Of a DNA stretch of 64,000 bases, positions 55,525-64,000 are shown one piece after another (position 1 is the first letter of the stretch; each line of letters starts with the position of its first letter). This DNA comes from Sphingobacterium sp. HMA12 (GTDB lineage Bacteria > Bacteroidota > Bacteroidia > Sphingobacteriales > Sphingobacteriaceae), in NCBI RefSeq assembly GCF_002933815.1, contig NZ_BEYR01000001.1, forward strand, positions 3,125,091 to 3,189,090, given 5' to 3'. The notes under the pieces were generated by a model. It saw nothing but the letters and a program-made list of their open reading frames with translations. It was not told the DNA's origin and did not search any database. A program made the translations under genes and the position numbers.

Positions 55525-58230
55525 CTACAGCCAGCTATGAAATTTTCTGATAAACCAGTCCTTAGCAAATTGCGTCAATAGACAATAACCGACCAAAATA
55601 CCCATCAGCCAAGGAAAATAAGATAAAGGTAATGGCTGTAATTTCAAAGCCGTAGCAAAAGGCGAAAATGGCAGTAAAATACCGACGAGCATAATCAGAG
55701 AGGTCAATGCGACCACCGGAGCTGCTGCCCAGCTTTGTATAAAAGGTATTTTACGGGTGCGGATCATATGGATAATTAAAGTCTGTGAAAGCAATCCTTC
55801 AACAAACCAGCCTGATTGAAAAAGTGTCTGCTGTTCGACCGTGTTTGCCTTAAAGATAAAATACATCAACGCAAATGTCGCGAAATCAAATATGGAACTG
55901 ATCGGACCTATAAAAAGCATAAATTTCGATACACTCCCTGCATCCCATTTTTTGGGTTCTAAAATAAACTCCTCATCCATACTGTCCCATGGGATTGAGA
56001 CCTGTGAAATATCATAGAGCAGATTCTGTATCAGCAAATGTACGGGCAACATGGGTAAAAAAGGAAGAAATGCGCTTGCACCGAGCATACTGAACATGTT
56101 ACCAAAATTGCTGCTTGCTGTCATCTTGATATATTTAATGATGTTGCCAAAAGTCCGACGACCATAAATCACCCCCTTGCGCAGAACCATCAGATCCTTT
56201 TCCAATAAAATGATATCCGCACTTTCTTTGGTGATATCCACAGCGGTGTCCACACTGATGCCCACATCAGCCTCTTTAATTGCGGCAGCATCATTAATGC
56301 CATCGCCCATAAAACCTACAGTATGTCCCTTGGCACGTAGCGCTTTCACAACGCGTACTTTTTGCAGTGGGCTTAATTTTGCAAAAACAGAAACATCTGC
56401 GACACATTCATCCAACTCCTGATCGTTGATCTGATCCAGTTCACTACCATTGACAATCCGCTGAACGGGGATACCTACGTCGCCACAGATTTTACGTGTC
56501 ACGATCTCATTGTCTCCCGTCAGTACTTTTACGGCTACCCCCAATCTATGCAAAGCTTCAATCGCCGGTGCTGCGGAAGGTTTAGCGGGATCCAAAAATC
56601 CAATAAACCCAGTTAGCGTCAATTTCGCTTCATCCGCAATAGCATAGGTCAACGGATGTGATCCCTCAAATTCCCGAATGGCAACCAATAGAACACGCAA
56701 GCCTTCCTCGTTCATCTTTTTGGATGTATTCAACACAATTTTCCGCATGGTATCATCCATCGGGACAGTACGGTCATTTTCTATATGCAGGCTACGATCA
56801 TCGCCAGGGTCAAATGCATGCGTACATAATTCCAGCATCTCCTCAACCGCCCCTTTACAGATTAAAAGATGTTTACCGTTATGCTTTTTGAGAATGACAG
56901 ACATTCTTCGTCGTTGAAAATCAAAGGGTATCTCGTCTACTTTCAGGTATTGATCTTCCACTTTTAGATAATCGTGTAGTTCGACATGCTCCAGTACAGC
57001 CTTATCCATTAAATTTTTTAAGCCTGTCTGATGAAAACTATTGAGGTAGGCCCATTTGAGTACCTCGTCATCTTCCACACCATAGACATTCAGGTGCTTT
57101 TCCATCACGATCTTGTCCAAAGTTAGCGTACCTGTTTTATCCGTACAGAGAATGTCCATCGCACCGATATTCTGGATTGAATTCAAGCGTTTGACGATAA
57201 CTTTACGCTTACTCATATTAACCGCTCCTTTGGCTAGATTTGCTGTCACAATCATGGGTAGCATCTCAGGTGTGAGCCCTACGGCCACAGCAATCGCAAA
57301 TAACAACGCTTCGGTCCAATTCCCTTTCATCAGGCCGTTGATCAAAAAGATCAATGGAACCATCACCAACATAAAGCGAATAAGTAGAAAACTCACCTTG
57401 TTTATCCCTTTGTCAAAACTTGTTTCAGGCCGCTCGCCTGTAATGGATTTACTGATACTCCCGAAATAAGTATAGTTGCCTGTGGTTACAATAACAGCTG
57501 TCGCCGAGCCACTAACAACATTGGTTCCCATAAAACAAATATTGCTCAGCTCTATGGCCTGTTTTTCCTTTGCATCGCGGATAGGCAGGTAATTTTTCTC
57601 GACAGGAAGCGCCTCCCCGGTCAACATGCTTTCGCTCACAAAAAGATCCTTGCTCAATATCACCCGACAGTCCGATGGGACCATATCGCCGGCAGAGAGA
57701 TAAACAATATCCCCCGGTACAAGTTCAGCAATTGGGATTTCCTGCTTTCCGCTAAATTTTCGCAATACAGTAGCCGTTGTTTTGACCATACTTTTAAGCT
57801 TTTCAGCGGCCGCATTGCTCCGGTATTCCTGTACGAAACGTAAAAGAGCACTGATCAACACCATAATGGAGACCACAATAACAGTTTTGTAATCCTTATC
57901 ATCGGGCGCTGCTAGCCAGACATCCAGGGCAAAGGAGACTGCAGCGATAACAAGCAGTATATAGATAAAGGGGTTAGCAAATGATTTTATTAGCTGGATA
58001 TACCATTTCGGGGCTTTCTGATGTTGTATTTCATTCAATCCAAATTTCTGACGGCGCTCATTGGCCATATCTTCCGTAATCCCGCCGTCACTACTTTCCA
58101 ACATAGCACAAGCCATTTTTTCATCCTGACTCGCGATCTCCTGCAATTTGGTAATCGTCCCTACATTCATCCCATTTGAACCGATCATGCTATGCAGTGG
58201 GTTTCTTATTTTGTCTCTAACGTTGATCAT
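55525..58230 (-). CDS. mgtA: Mg2+-importing P-type ATPase
   Basis: The 901-residue protein has the P3B ATPase layout: cytoplasmic N-terminus, TGEALPVEKN (A domain), PEMLPMIV in TM4 (residues 321-328), CTDKTGTLT with the phosphorylated Asp at 364, and GFMGDGINDAAAIKEADVGI. MgtA/MgtB import Mg2+ when it is scarce. It follows mgtC by 65 bp, so an mgtC-mgtA operon is likely. Confidence 0.95.
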   Translation of the reverse strand: MINVRDKIRNPLHSMIGSNGMNVGTITKLQEIASQDEKMACAMLESSDGGITEDMANERRQKFGLNEIQHQKAPKWYIQLIKSFANPFIYILLVIAAVSFALDVWLAAPDDKDYKTVIVVSIMVLISALLRFVQEYRSNAAAEKLKSMVKTTATVLRKFSGKQEIPIAELVPGDIVYLSAGDMVPSDCRVILSKDLFVSESMLTGEALPVEKNYLPIRDAKEKQAIELSNICFMGTNVVSGSATAVIVTTGNYTYFGSISKSITGERPETSFDKGINKVSFLLIRFMLVMVPLIFLINGLMKGNWTEALLFAIAVAVGLTPEMLPMIVTANLAKGAVNMSKRKVIVKRLNSIQNIGAMDILCTDKTGTLTLDKIVMEKHLNVYGVEDDEVLKWAYLNSFHQTGLKNLMDKAVLEHVELHDYLKVEDQYLKVDEIPFDFQRRRMSVILKKHNGKHLLICKGAVEEMLELCTHAFDPGDDRSLHIENDRTVPMDDTMRKIVLNTSKKMNEEGLRVLLVAIREFEGSHPLTYAIADEAKLTLTGFIGFLDPAKPSAAPAIEALHRLGVAVKVLTGDNEIVTRKICGDVGIPVQRIVNGSELDQINDQELDECVADVSVFAKLSPLQKVRVVKALRAKGHTVGFMGDGINDAAAIKEADVGISVDTAVDITKESADIILLEKDLMVLRKGVIYGRRTFGNIIKYIKMTASSNFGNMFSMLGASAFLPFLPMLPVHLLIQNLLYDISQVSIPWDSMDEEFILEPKKWDAGSVSKFMLFIGPISSIFDFATFALMYFIFKANTVEQQTLFQSGWFVEGLLSQTLIIHMIRTRKIPFIQSWAAAPVVALTSLIMLVGILLPFSPFATALKLQPLPLSYFPWLMGILVGYCLLTQFAKDWFIRKFHSWL

Positions 58231-58295
58231 AACCCTACAATTTGTTTAATTTATATGCGATATCACTTATCTTCTCATCGAGTGTTGCAAGAGCC

Positions 58296-59000
58296 CTATA
58301 GATCGGCCTCCGTGCCGATAATCTCCCAGCTTATTTTGCTCACCTTCTCTTCCATTGTCAGGCGACTGGCGATACGTTCGATCAGGCTATCTTGCTGCCC
58401 AACAGCCTTAATCACCGCGGTAATTGCAGCGGCATTCAGTTCAACGGTGTCATCGCTGGATAATGAGGTCAGTAGCACTTTCTCTTCGCTGCCCAGCATT
58501 TGGATCAACAGTACACGGATATGATTCTCGATGGCTATGCCACAGCGGATGGATACTAGGTAGTCGGTTTGCGCAACGGCTGATTTACTAAATTTGATGA
58601 CGCCCATTCGCTGGCCGATAGGCCGAAAGATCAAATGCGTCAGAATAATGGCTATCGCCACCAAAGTTGCCTGCGGATACAAACCCAACCCAGACAATGC
58701 GCCAACAGCAGCAGAACACCAGATCGTAGCCGCAGTATTGAGGCCGTGTACATTCATTCCATCCTTCATAATCACTCCTGCACCCAGAAAACCGATCCCA
58801 CTGACCACATAAGAAGCGATGCGTCCGGTAGCGTCACCGCCTATTTCAATGGAAAGAAGTACAAAAGCTGCTGCTCCCACCGACACCAAAGTATTGGTGC
58901 GAAGTCCAGCATTCTTTTGACGCCATTGTCTTTCGGAACCAACTGCGGCTCCCAAAAGCAATGCCGCCAATAATCGTAATGCAAATTCAAAAATACCCAT
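58296..59000 (-). CDS. MgtC/SapB-family protein
   Basis: The 234-residue protein has four or five N-terminal helices with the MgtC marks AALLLGAAVGSERQWR, GLRTNTLVSVGAAAFVLLS and GIGFLGAGVIMK, then a C-terminal ACT-like domain. MgtC proteins modulate ATP synthase or Mg2+ and phosphate homeostasis. It precedes the MgtA ATPase. AAAGGAGG lies 7 nt before its ATG, and upstream bases can pair with it. Confidence 0.92.
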   Translation of the reverse strand: MGIFEFALRLLAALLLGAAVGSERQWRQKNAGLRTNTLVSVGAAAFVLLSIEIGGDATGRIASYVVSGIGFLGAGVIMKDGMNVHGLNTAATIWCSAAVGALSGLGLYPQATLVAIAIILTHLIFRPIGQRMGVIKFSKSAVAQTDYLVSIRCGIAIENHIRVLLIQMLGSEEKVLLTSLSSDDTVELNAAAITAVIKAVGQQDSLIERIASRLTMEEKVSKISWEIIGTEADL

Positions 59001-59004
59001 AGCT

Positions 59005-59047
59005 CATCCTCCTTTGCCTGCAAAGGTCCACAATCGTCCCGAGGATG
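59005..59047 (-). promoter_or_regulatory. mgtC leader able to sequester its Shine-Dalgarno site
   Basis: On the minus strand CATCCTC (59041-59047) can pair with GAGGATG (59005-59011), and CCTTTG (59021-59026) can pair with CAAAGG (59011-59016) around a CAGG loop. Stacked together, these helices cover the AAAGGAGG Shine-Dalgarno (59008-59015) just before the ATG at 59000. Such a fold would block translation until opened, for example by low Mg2+ or a regulator. No known M-box or mgtA-leader class was recognised. Confidence 0.5.
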
Positions 59048-59189
59048 CCCGTTAGAGATCTTATAGAAAATTATTAGAATTTTATTAGAAAAGAATAAAG
59101 CACAACACATTAATAATCAAAACATTAAAAACAAATAAAAAAATATTTAGAGCCTTATGTCCAATTTCTTTAACTTCAATCATTATTGT

Positions 59190-59208
59190 AGTGTAAAACA
59201 GTTACACT
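59190..59208. promoter_or_regulatory. 7-5-7 inverted repeat upstream of the AhpD-DGPF-ECF42 genes
   Basis: AGTGTAA-AACAG-TTACACT is a perfect inverted repeat with a 5-nt spacer, 16 bp before the ATG of the AhpD-like gene. It could be an operator for the following three genes. Confidence 0.45.
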
Positions 59209-59223
59209 TAAAACAATAATAAA

Positions 59224-59697
59224 ATGAAACAACGAATCAATTTTTTCGCAAAAGGTCAAAATGCGATGAAGGCTATGTTTGGATTGGGTGCTTATCTAGG
59301 TAAATGTACTATCGAACAAGAACTTTTACATCTGATTTATTTTAGAGTATCACAGATCAATGGCTGTGCTTATTGCCTGGATATGCATTCAAAAGATTTG
59401 CTTGCCACAGGTGAAAATCCACAACGTCTATTTTTATTGGACGCTTGGCGTGAGGCACCACTTTATAGCGCACGTGAATGTGCAGCCTTGGCCTGGGCTG
59501 AAGCTGTAACGAAAATAACCAATGGAGATGTACCTGACGAAGTTTACGCCATTGCGCATCAGGAATTTTCTGAAGAGGAACTCATAGACCTGACGCTGGC
59601 TGTAACTACGATCAATGCATACAACCGTTTTAATATTTCTTTCCGTACCGAAGCTGGCGGCTACAAAGTGGGCCAACATAAAGTACAAACAGCATAA
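59224..59697 (+). CDS. AhpD-like/carboxymuconolactone decarboxylase family protein
   Basis: The 157-residue protein carries the AhpD motif CAYCLDMHSK (CxxC...H) at residues about 51-60 and HLIYFRVSQINGCAYC before it. Family members work as thiol peroxidase partners or unknown redox enzymes. It is the first of three same-strand genes with the DGPF protein and an ECF42-type sigma factor. Confidence 0.85.
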   Translation: MKQRINFFAKGQNAMKAMFGLGAYLGKCTIEQELLHLIYFRVSQINGCAYCLDMHSKDLLATGENPQRLFLLDAWREAPLYSARECAALAWAEAVTKITNGDVPDEVYAIAHQEFSEEELIDLTLAVTTINAYNRFNISFRTEAGGYKVGQHKVQTA

Positions 59698-59748
59698 AAA
59701 AGCTAAAACGAGGTAAATCAATTTATTTAACATAATAAAACACGAAGC

Positions 59749-60087
59749 ATGAAGGATTTCATCTTATTATTTCGGCAGGCAGGCAGTGAACAGCCTCTTT
59801 TGAACGAAGAAGAAATTGCCAAGATAAACAAAAAATGGGAGGATTGGATCGGCGACATTGAAGCACAGGGAAAACTATCCGACCATGGTTCACGTCTCGA
59901 AAAAAGTGGAAAAGTGTTAAAACCAGGTGGGGTTATTACAGATGGTCCATTTGTAGAGATCAGGGAAAGCCTCGGGGGCTTCATTGTCATCTCCGCAGAA
60001 AACCTTGAAGAAGCGACGACATTGGCGCATGGTTGTCCCATTTTGGAAGCTAATGGTAGTGTTGAGATAAGAGCTCTTTTCGTTTAA
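59749..60087 (+). CDS. YCII-related DGPF protein
   Basis: The 112-residue protein carries DGPFVEIRESLGGF (the DGPF motif near residues 64-67) and the YCII ferredoxin-like fold ending ANGSVEIRALFV. DGPF proteins are the typical partners of ECF42 sigma factors, and such a factor starts 44 bp downstream. Their biochemical role is not established. Confidence 0.87.
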   Translation: MKDFILLFRQAGSEQPLLNEEEIAKINKKWEDWIGDIEAQGKLSDHGSRLEKSGKVLKPGGVITDGPFVEIRESLGGFIVISAENLEEATTLAHGCPILEANGSVEIRALFV

Positions 60088-60131
60088 AAACTTTATGGGC
60101 AGTTGTATGCTATACAACTGCCCTACTATAT

Positions 60132-61361
60132 ATGATGGAATCTAACTTTCTAAAACAGCTTTTTCAGCAAGAATTCACCAAGATCGTCGCTGTGATTTCA
60201 AAACGTTTTGGGCTACAATACATTGAAATTGCAGAAGATATTGTCAGCGAGACTTTTCTGTTAGCATCGGAATCATGGCAGACGAAAGGTTTACCCGCAA
60301 ACCCGACCGCCTGGCTGTATACTGTAGCCAAACAGAAAACCTTAAGTCACTTTAGAAGGAATAAAATTTTCGAGGAAAGGGTCATTCCAGAAATACATCA
60401 AAAACAGACTGTCGTGCAGGATACCGATGACTTTAACTTCACACAAGAAAACATCAAGGATAGTCAGTTAAAGATGCTGTTTGCCATCTGCACACCTGCG
60501 ATTGCCAGTGAAGCCCAGATAGGGCTGGCACTGCGGATTCTCTGTGGTTTTGGCATTGAAGAAATTGCCGAAGCCTTTCTTTCAAACAAAGAAACCATCA
60601 ATAAACGGTTGTTCCGGGCAAAAGAAAAGCTTCGTACAGAAAAGATCCAGCTCGAACTGCCTTCCGAAAATGAAATCGTGAAAAGACTGGACAACGTATT
60701 GCATATTATCTACCTTTTGTTTAACGAAGGATACTATTCCAAGACCCAGGATGAGATTTTAAGAAAGGATCTGTGTATCGAAGCCCTACGGCTGGCTATC
60801 ATGCTATCCACTTACGAGAAGACCAATGTACCCAAAACGAATGCACTCATTGCGTTAATCTGTTTTCACTCCTCACGCTTCGATGCCCGACAAAGTACCG
60901 ATGGAGAGTTCATTCTGTATGAACAACAAAATGAGAAACTGTGGAATCAAGCCTTAATCAATCAGGGAATTTATTTTTTGAATATGTCGGCAGATGGCGA
61001 TCAGTTGACCTCTTACCATATCGAAGCAAAAATTGCGCAGTGGCATTGTGCAAAAGCAGATACTGTAGAAAAATGGGAGGAAATCCTTCAGCTTTACGAT
61101 CGTTTGCTGGCGGTCAATTATTCGCCGGGTGCAGTACTCAATAGAACCTTTGCCTTATACAAAGCCAAAGGTGCAAAAACTGCACTGACCGAGGCCAAAA
61201 AACTAAATCTAACGGATAACCACTTTTATTATACACTCCTGGGGGAACTTTATAAAGACATAGATCGACAAAAAGCAATCGCGAACTTTCAGCGCGCACA
61301 GGCATTGGCAAAAAACTCCCTGGAACAGGAAACTATCCAACGCAAGATCAATATGCTGTAA
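60132..61361 (+). CDS. ECF42-type sigma factor with C-terminal helical extension
   Basis: The 409-residue protein has sigma region 2 near the start (EIAEDIVSETFLLASESWQ, AWLYTVAKQKTLSHFRRNK) and region 4 (ALRILCGFGIEEIAEAFL). A long TPR-like extension follows (LLAVNYSPGAVLNRTFALYK, ALTEAKKL). This layout and the preceding DGPF gene define the ECF42 group, which needs its extension instead of an anti-sigma factor. Two ATG codons lie in tandem; either may start. Confidence 0.9.
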   Translation: MMESNFLKQLFQQEFTKIVAVISKRFGLQYIEIAEDIVSETFLLASESWQTKGLPANPTAWLYTVAKQKTLSHFRRNKIFEERVIPEIHQKQTVVQDTDDFNFTQENIKDSQLKMLFAICTPAIASEAQIGLALRILCGFGIEEIAEAFLSNKETINKRLFRAKEKLRTEKIQLELPSENEIVKRLDNVLHIIYLLFNEGYYSKTQDEILRKDLCIEALRLAIMLSTYEKTNVPKTNALIALICFHSSRFDARQSTDGEFILYEQQNEKLWNQALINQGIYFLNMSADGDQLTSYHIEAKIAQWHCAKADTVEKWEEILQLYDRLLAVNYSPGAVLNRTFALYKAKGAKTALTEAKKLNLTDNHFYYTLLGELYKDIDRQKAIANFQRAQALAKNSLEQETIQRKINML

Positions 61362-61413
61362 AGTTCGCGATCCATTATACATTGTCTGCTCCTATAATCA
61401 GCTAATTCCTATG

Positions 61414-61956
61414 TTAGCTGATCGTAGATCCTTGCTTTGAGTTTTGCCAATAAGTCATAAACAGCTCGTAAAGTTCGGTAGGTTCAATCGCTATTACAGA
61501 GGCCGAGTACATGATATTTAGCTGTTGCGACGTGGCATCATAAGCCATTTTCCATAACATTGTCGAAAGTCGATCTTTATAATTGGCAGCATTGCCTAAG
61601 GTGACAACGACCAAAGTATCTCCCCCTACTTTTTGTAAATTAATTGCTGTAACATCATCCCAATTGCCGGCACCGAAAGCTTTTGCCATTGGCGTAGTTT
61701 TTCCGGAAAAATGTCTTTTATTTAATGAAATCTGCGCAGACTTGTCCCGAAGATTTAATAAGCTATTCACCAAGAGACCTAGCATTATAAGCAATATTCC
61801 GCCCGAAAATACCGCAGGTTTCACTTTTAGTTCACCGTCAAAGATTCCAATACAGTATAAAAAGAGCAATAAAAGAACGACACAAATCACGCCTGACAGA
61901 CTTAGCAGCTTAGCCGTTTTGCTTCTATTTCTATATAAGTTTGCTTCCTGATCCAT
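61414..61956 (-). CDS. Small membrane protein, STM3941-like (unknown)
   Basis: ATG 61954-61956 gives 180 residues beginning MDQEANLYRNRSK; it lies one base after the preceding lipoprotein stop, so the genes are coupled. Two hydrophobic segments (residues about 15-40 and 50-70) precede a soluble PH-like C-terminal part (GNWDDVTAINLQKVGG, YSASVIAIEPTELYELFMTYW). The function is unknown. Confidence 0.75.
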   Translation of the reverse strand: MDQEANLYRNRSKTAKLLSLSGVICVVLLLLFLYCIGIFDGELKVKPAVFSGGILLIMLGLLVNSLLNLRDKSAQISLNKRHFSGKTTPMAKAFGAGNWDDVTAINLQKVGGDTLVVVTLGNAANYKDRLSTMLWKMAYDATSQQLNIMYSASVIAIEPTELYELFMTYWQNSKQGSTIS

Positions 61957-61957
61957 C

Positions 61958-62491
61958 TTAGTTGCCCCAGTTGACATTAAGGTTATGCTTTTCAGCATAA
62001 GCTTTTCCTAAAACATATACCTCATCAAATGTTTTATCAATCTCAGGCATGTAATCGTTTTGAATTTTCTGAAGCAATGCCTGCTTTTCTTCGACAGATC
62101 CCTTCGTATCACAAAGTTTGGCATAGGCAGTATACTCATTTTTATAAACGGGAAGGACCTTCTCAAATAAGGCTATGGACTTTTCTTTTAATGCTTTTGC
62201 ATCATCATCCGAAACATGAAGTTCATTGATATCTTTCAATGCTTTTTCAACCGTTTGAATCTTAATATCCACGGATTTTTGCGCCTCATCACCTACTTTC
62301 TTACTCGAAGGGATATCGGCAAATTCTACAGTTTCCTGTTCGAGGCGTTTGCCAAAACGTTCAGGGGCAAAATCAGCTACAAGGTTGGTATTTAAAACAA
62401 CTTTTCCGAAAAAATTCTCGGGACTTGGGGCTTGGCAAGCAGTGAAAAATAGACTTGCCGACATGAAAATAATAACTAGTAAGTGCTTCAT
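61958..62491 (-). CDS. Lipoprotein of unknown function
   Basis: ATG 62489-62491 gives 177 residues beginning MKHLLVIIFMSASLFFTACQ, a type II signal with lipobox LFFTAC. The rest is helical and lysine-rich (KALKDINELHVSDDDAKALK). I do not recognise a family. It is upstream of and coupled to the membrane-protein gene at 61414-61956. Confidence 0.8.
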   Translation of the reverse strand: MKHLLVIIFMSASLFFTACQAPSPENFFGKVVLNTNLVADFAPERFGKRLEQETVEFADIPSSKKVGDEAQKSVDIKIQTVEKALKDINELHVSDDDAKALKEKSIALFEKVLPVYKNEYTAYAKLCDTKGSVEEKQALLQKIQNDYMPEIDKTFDEVYVLGKAYAEKHNLNVNWGN

Positions 62492-62689
62492 ATAAATTTT
62501 ATTTTGTTCCAAAGTACCTATTATTACTTAAACCTACAAGCCGAATCATACCTGCCTCTTCGTTCTGAAATAGTCAGCAAATCGCTATTATTGATATAAA
62601 CAAAAACGATCTTTTGTTTTATACTTGTCCAACACGCTAATTTTTAATATTTTAGTAAATACAAAAACAACAGATAAAAACCGCTGATT

Positions 62690-63499
62690 ATGGGCTTTGA
62701 TATTAGTTACCATCCTATTTCTGAAGAACAGATTAACACTTGGTATTTTGAAATGATTGCTAATCCAGAAAAAATAGAAACACTGGCATCCGAGCACCAA
62801 ATTGACGATTTCTATAAAACAAAATATCAGGACACCATAAACGCCGGTCGGGAAACAGATCAAAATGATTATTTCGACAAGACACATGGTTTCTTTATCG
62901 CAGTTGTTCAAGGTTTTTTCGAAACCTATTTCTATGTCCGCGGCGGCGCATTATCTTTTTCAACGAATGAGCTGTTAGAATCCTATTATAAAAAATGGGA
63001 AGAATTTATTCCAGTAGCTTCGCTTACAAAAAAAATACAAAACAGGCTTGTTGAAAATTATTGCTCCGGCGTATATATTTCGGCCGAACAGGTCATTCGC
63101 CTGTTGGAGGACTATCACCATAATCCCGAAATTAGATCGGAATTGGATCAATTATTTTCTGAGGGGCGCATCACTATTTTCTTAAAGGCGTTGAATTTTG
63201 CCAAAGAGCGTGGTCTAGGCCTCTTGGAAGCCACTGAAGTCGTGGAACCTCAACCTTTTGATTTGAATGAGTCTAAAAGTTATTCTAATCTTTTTAACTG
63301 CGACAAAGAAGGTCCGTTGCTCTATCAAACCACAGCATTCGAACAGATCAAAGATATCGAACAGCGTAATGGTCTCCCTGAAAATGAGATCCTACCCAAT
63401 GTAAAAGTCGAAAAGGTACACGTAGAGCCTGTAGAAACAGATACAGAGCCACATGAAGTCAGCAAAAAGAAAAACTTCTGGAAGCGTTTATTTGGTTAA
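62690..63499 (+). CDS. Hypothetical protein with basic C-terminal tail
   Basis: The 269-residue protein begins MGFDISYHPISEEQINTWYF. It has a mixed alpha/beta body (THGFFIAVVQGFFETYFYVR, YISAEQVIRLLEDYHHNPEI) and ends in a Pro/Glu-rich linker plus a basic amphipathic KKKNFWKRLFG. The tail may contact membrane or nucleic acid. No family is recognised. It is followed 2 bp later by an SRPBCC gene. Confidence 0.7.
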   Translation: MGFDISYHPISEEQINTWYFEMIANPEKIETLASEHQIDDFYKTKYQDTINAGRETDQNDYFDKTHGFFIAVVQGFFETYFYVRGGALSFSTNELLESYYKKWEEFIPVASLTKKIQNRLVENYCSGVYISAEQVIRLLEDYHHNPEIRSELDQLFSEGRITIFLKALNFAKERGLGLLEATEVVEPQPFDLNESKSYSNLFNCDKEGPLLYQTTAFEQIKDIEQRNGLPENEILPNVKVEKVHVEPVETDTEPHEVSKKKNFWKRLFG

Positions 63500-63501
63500 A
63501 T

Positions 63502-63978
63502 ATGAGCACAAAAGAGACAAAGTCCCAAATCCCGCCGACACATTCACCTGACAATGAAATCATCAGCTCCAGGATCGTCCATGCAGCGATAGACCGGGTC
63601 TTTGAGGCATGCGCCAATCCCGCTCATTTGGAAAATTGGTGGGGTCCGGCAGGATTTACCAATACCTTTGAAGAATTTGACTTTAGGCCCGGTGGACGAT
63701 GGAAATTTATCATGCATGGCCCCGATAAAGGGAACTATCAAAATGAATGTATTTTTTCAGAAATCATTTATCCCAAATTAATTATCTGGGATCGGCTGTC
63801 TAAACCTCTATTCCGAATGGAGATCTCCCTAACGGATATTGCTCCCGGTAAAACCAAATTCGGATTCCGAATGATCTTTACGACCGCAGAAGAATGCAAC
63901 AAGATCAAAAGCTTTGCTATCGATAAAAATGAAGAAAACTTTGATCGCCTTGAACGTGAATTAAAAACAATGATTTAA
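63502..63978 (+). CDS. SRPBCC/AHSA1-family protein
   Basis: The 158-residue protein has the AHSA1 pattern RIVHAAIDRVFEACANPAHL, WWGPAGFTNTFEEFDFRPGG and RWKFIMHGPDKGNY. It starts 2 bp after the hypothetical gene and probably shares its transcript. The ligand is unknown. It is the third SRPBCC protein in the window, with those at 51033-51482 and 52030-52452. Confidence 0.88.
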   Translation: MSTKETKSQIPPTHSPDNEIISSRIVHAAIDRVFEACANPAHLENWWGPAGFTNTFEEFDFRPGGRWKFIMHGPDKGNYQNECIFSEIIYPKLIIWDRLSKPLFRMEISLTDIAPGKTKFGFRMIFTTAEECNKIKSFAIDKNEENFDRLERELKTMI

Positions 63979-64000
63979 ATCCTTTCGTCCATTCATATTA

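Noticed and set aside
1..64000. CRISPR arrays, insertion sequences or prophage
   Set aside because: No regularly spaced repeats, transposase frames or phage structural genes were seen anywhere in the window.

Overview
The window looks like a chromosomal segment of a Sphingobacterium-like member of the Bacteroidota. Evidence for this includes a SusC/SusD pair, TAnnTTTG-type -7 promoter boxes, mostly Shine-Dalgarno-poor starts, an FHS-family (FucP-type) sugar transporter in each of two sugar clusters, an ABC permease fused to an M1 peptidase, and the order rpsU-xerC-hpf. I saw no phage, insertion sequence or CRISPR array.

Layout. 1-5.4 kb: a cut-off phosphohexomutase gene, a PAP2 phosphatase coupled to a ZIP metal transporter, a MarR regulator, and a feoA-feoB-small Cys-rich protein iron uptake operon. 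5.4-10 kb: a structured leader and an amino-acid permease, a radical SAM protein, mnmA and two identical tRNA-Phe genes. 10-27.2 kb: a large minus-strand polysaccharide utilization locus. It holds a GH172-type (DUF2961) hydrolase, a lipoprotein, FucI, an FHS permease, a ribulokinase-type kinase, an ECF sigma factor, a LacI regulator, a secreted protein of unknown family, SusC, SusD and a probable six-hairpin glycosidase. No aldolase is present. GH172, an isomerase that accepts D-arabinose and a ribulokinase together suggest D-arabinofuranose-glycan use, ending in D-ribulose 5-phosphate. Three TTAATCG(T/A)TTAA operators tie two promoters of this locus to its LacI regulator.

27.7-37 kb: a second minus-strand operon encodes an oxidative L-fucose route. 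It comprises FucP, mutarotase, UxaA-type dehydratase, GH29 alpha-L-fucosidase, a short-chain dehydrogenase, an FAH-family hydrolase, an amidohydrolase-type lactonase and an L-fucose dehydrogenase candidate. A divergent AraC regulator probably controls it. The expected products are pyruvate and lactate.

37-64 kb: mostly core and stress functions. These are a quinone oxidoreductase, an outer-membrane beta-barrel protein, ferritin, hpf-xerC-rpsU, a HAD hydrolase, tRNA-Met, an ABC transporter with a fused M1 peptidase, several SRPBCC/VOC/DoxX small proteins, a GATase1-AraC regulator, a DUF885 lipoprotein, an mgtC-mgtA magnesium operon whose leader can hide the mgtC Shine-Dalgarno site, and an AhpD-DGPF-ECF42 sigma module. 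Families were assigned from recognisable motifs and context only; no database search was possible.
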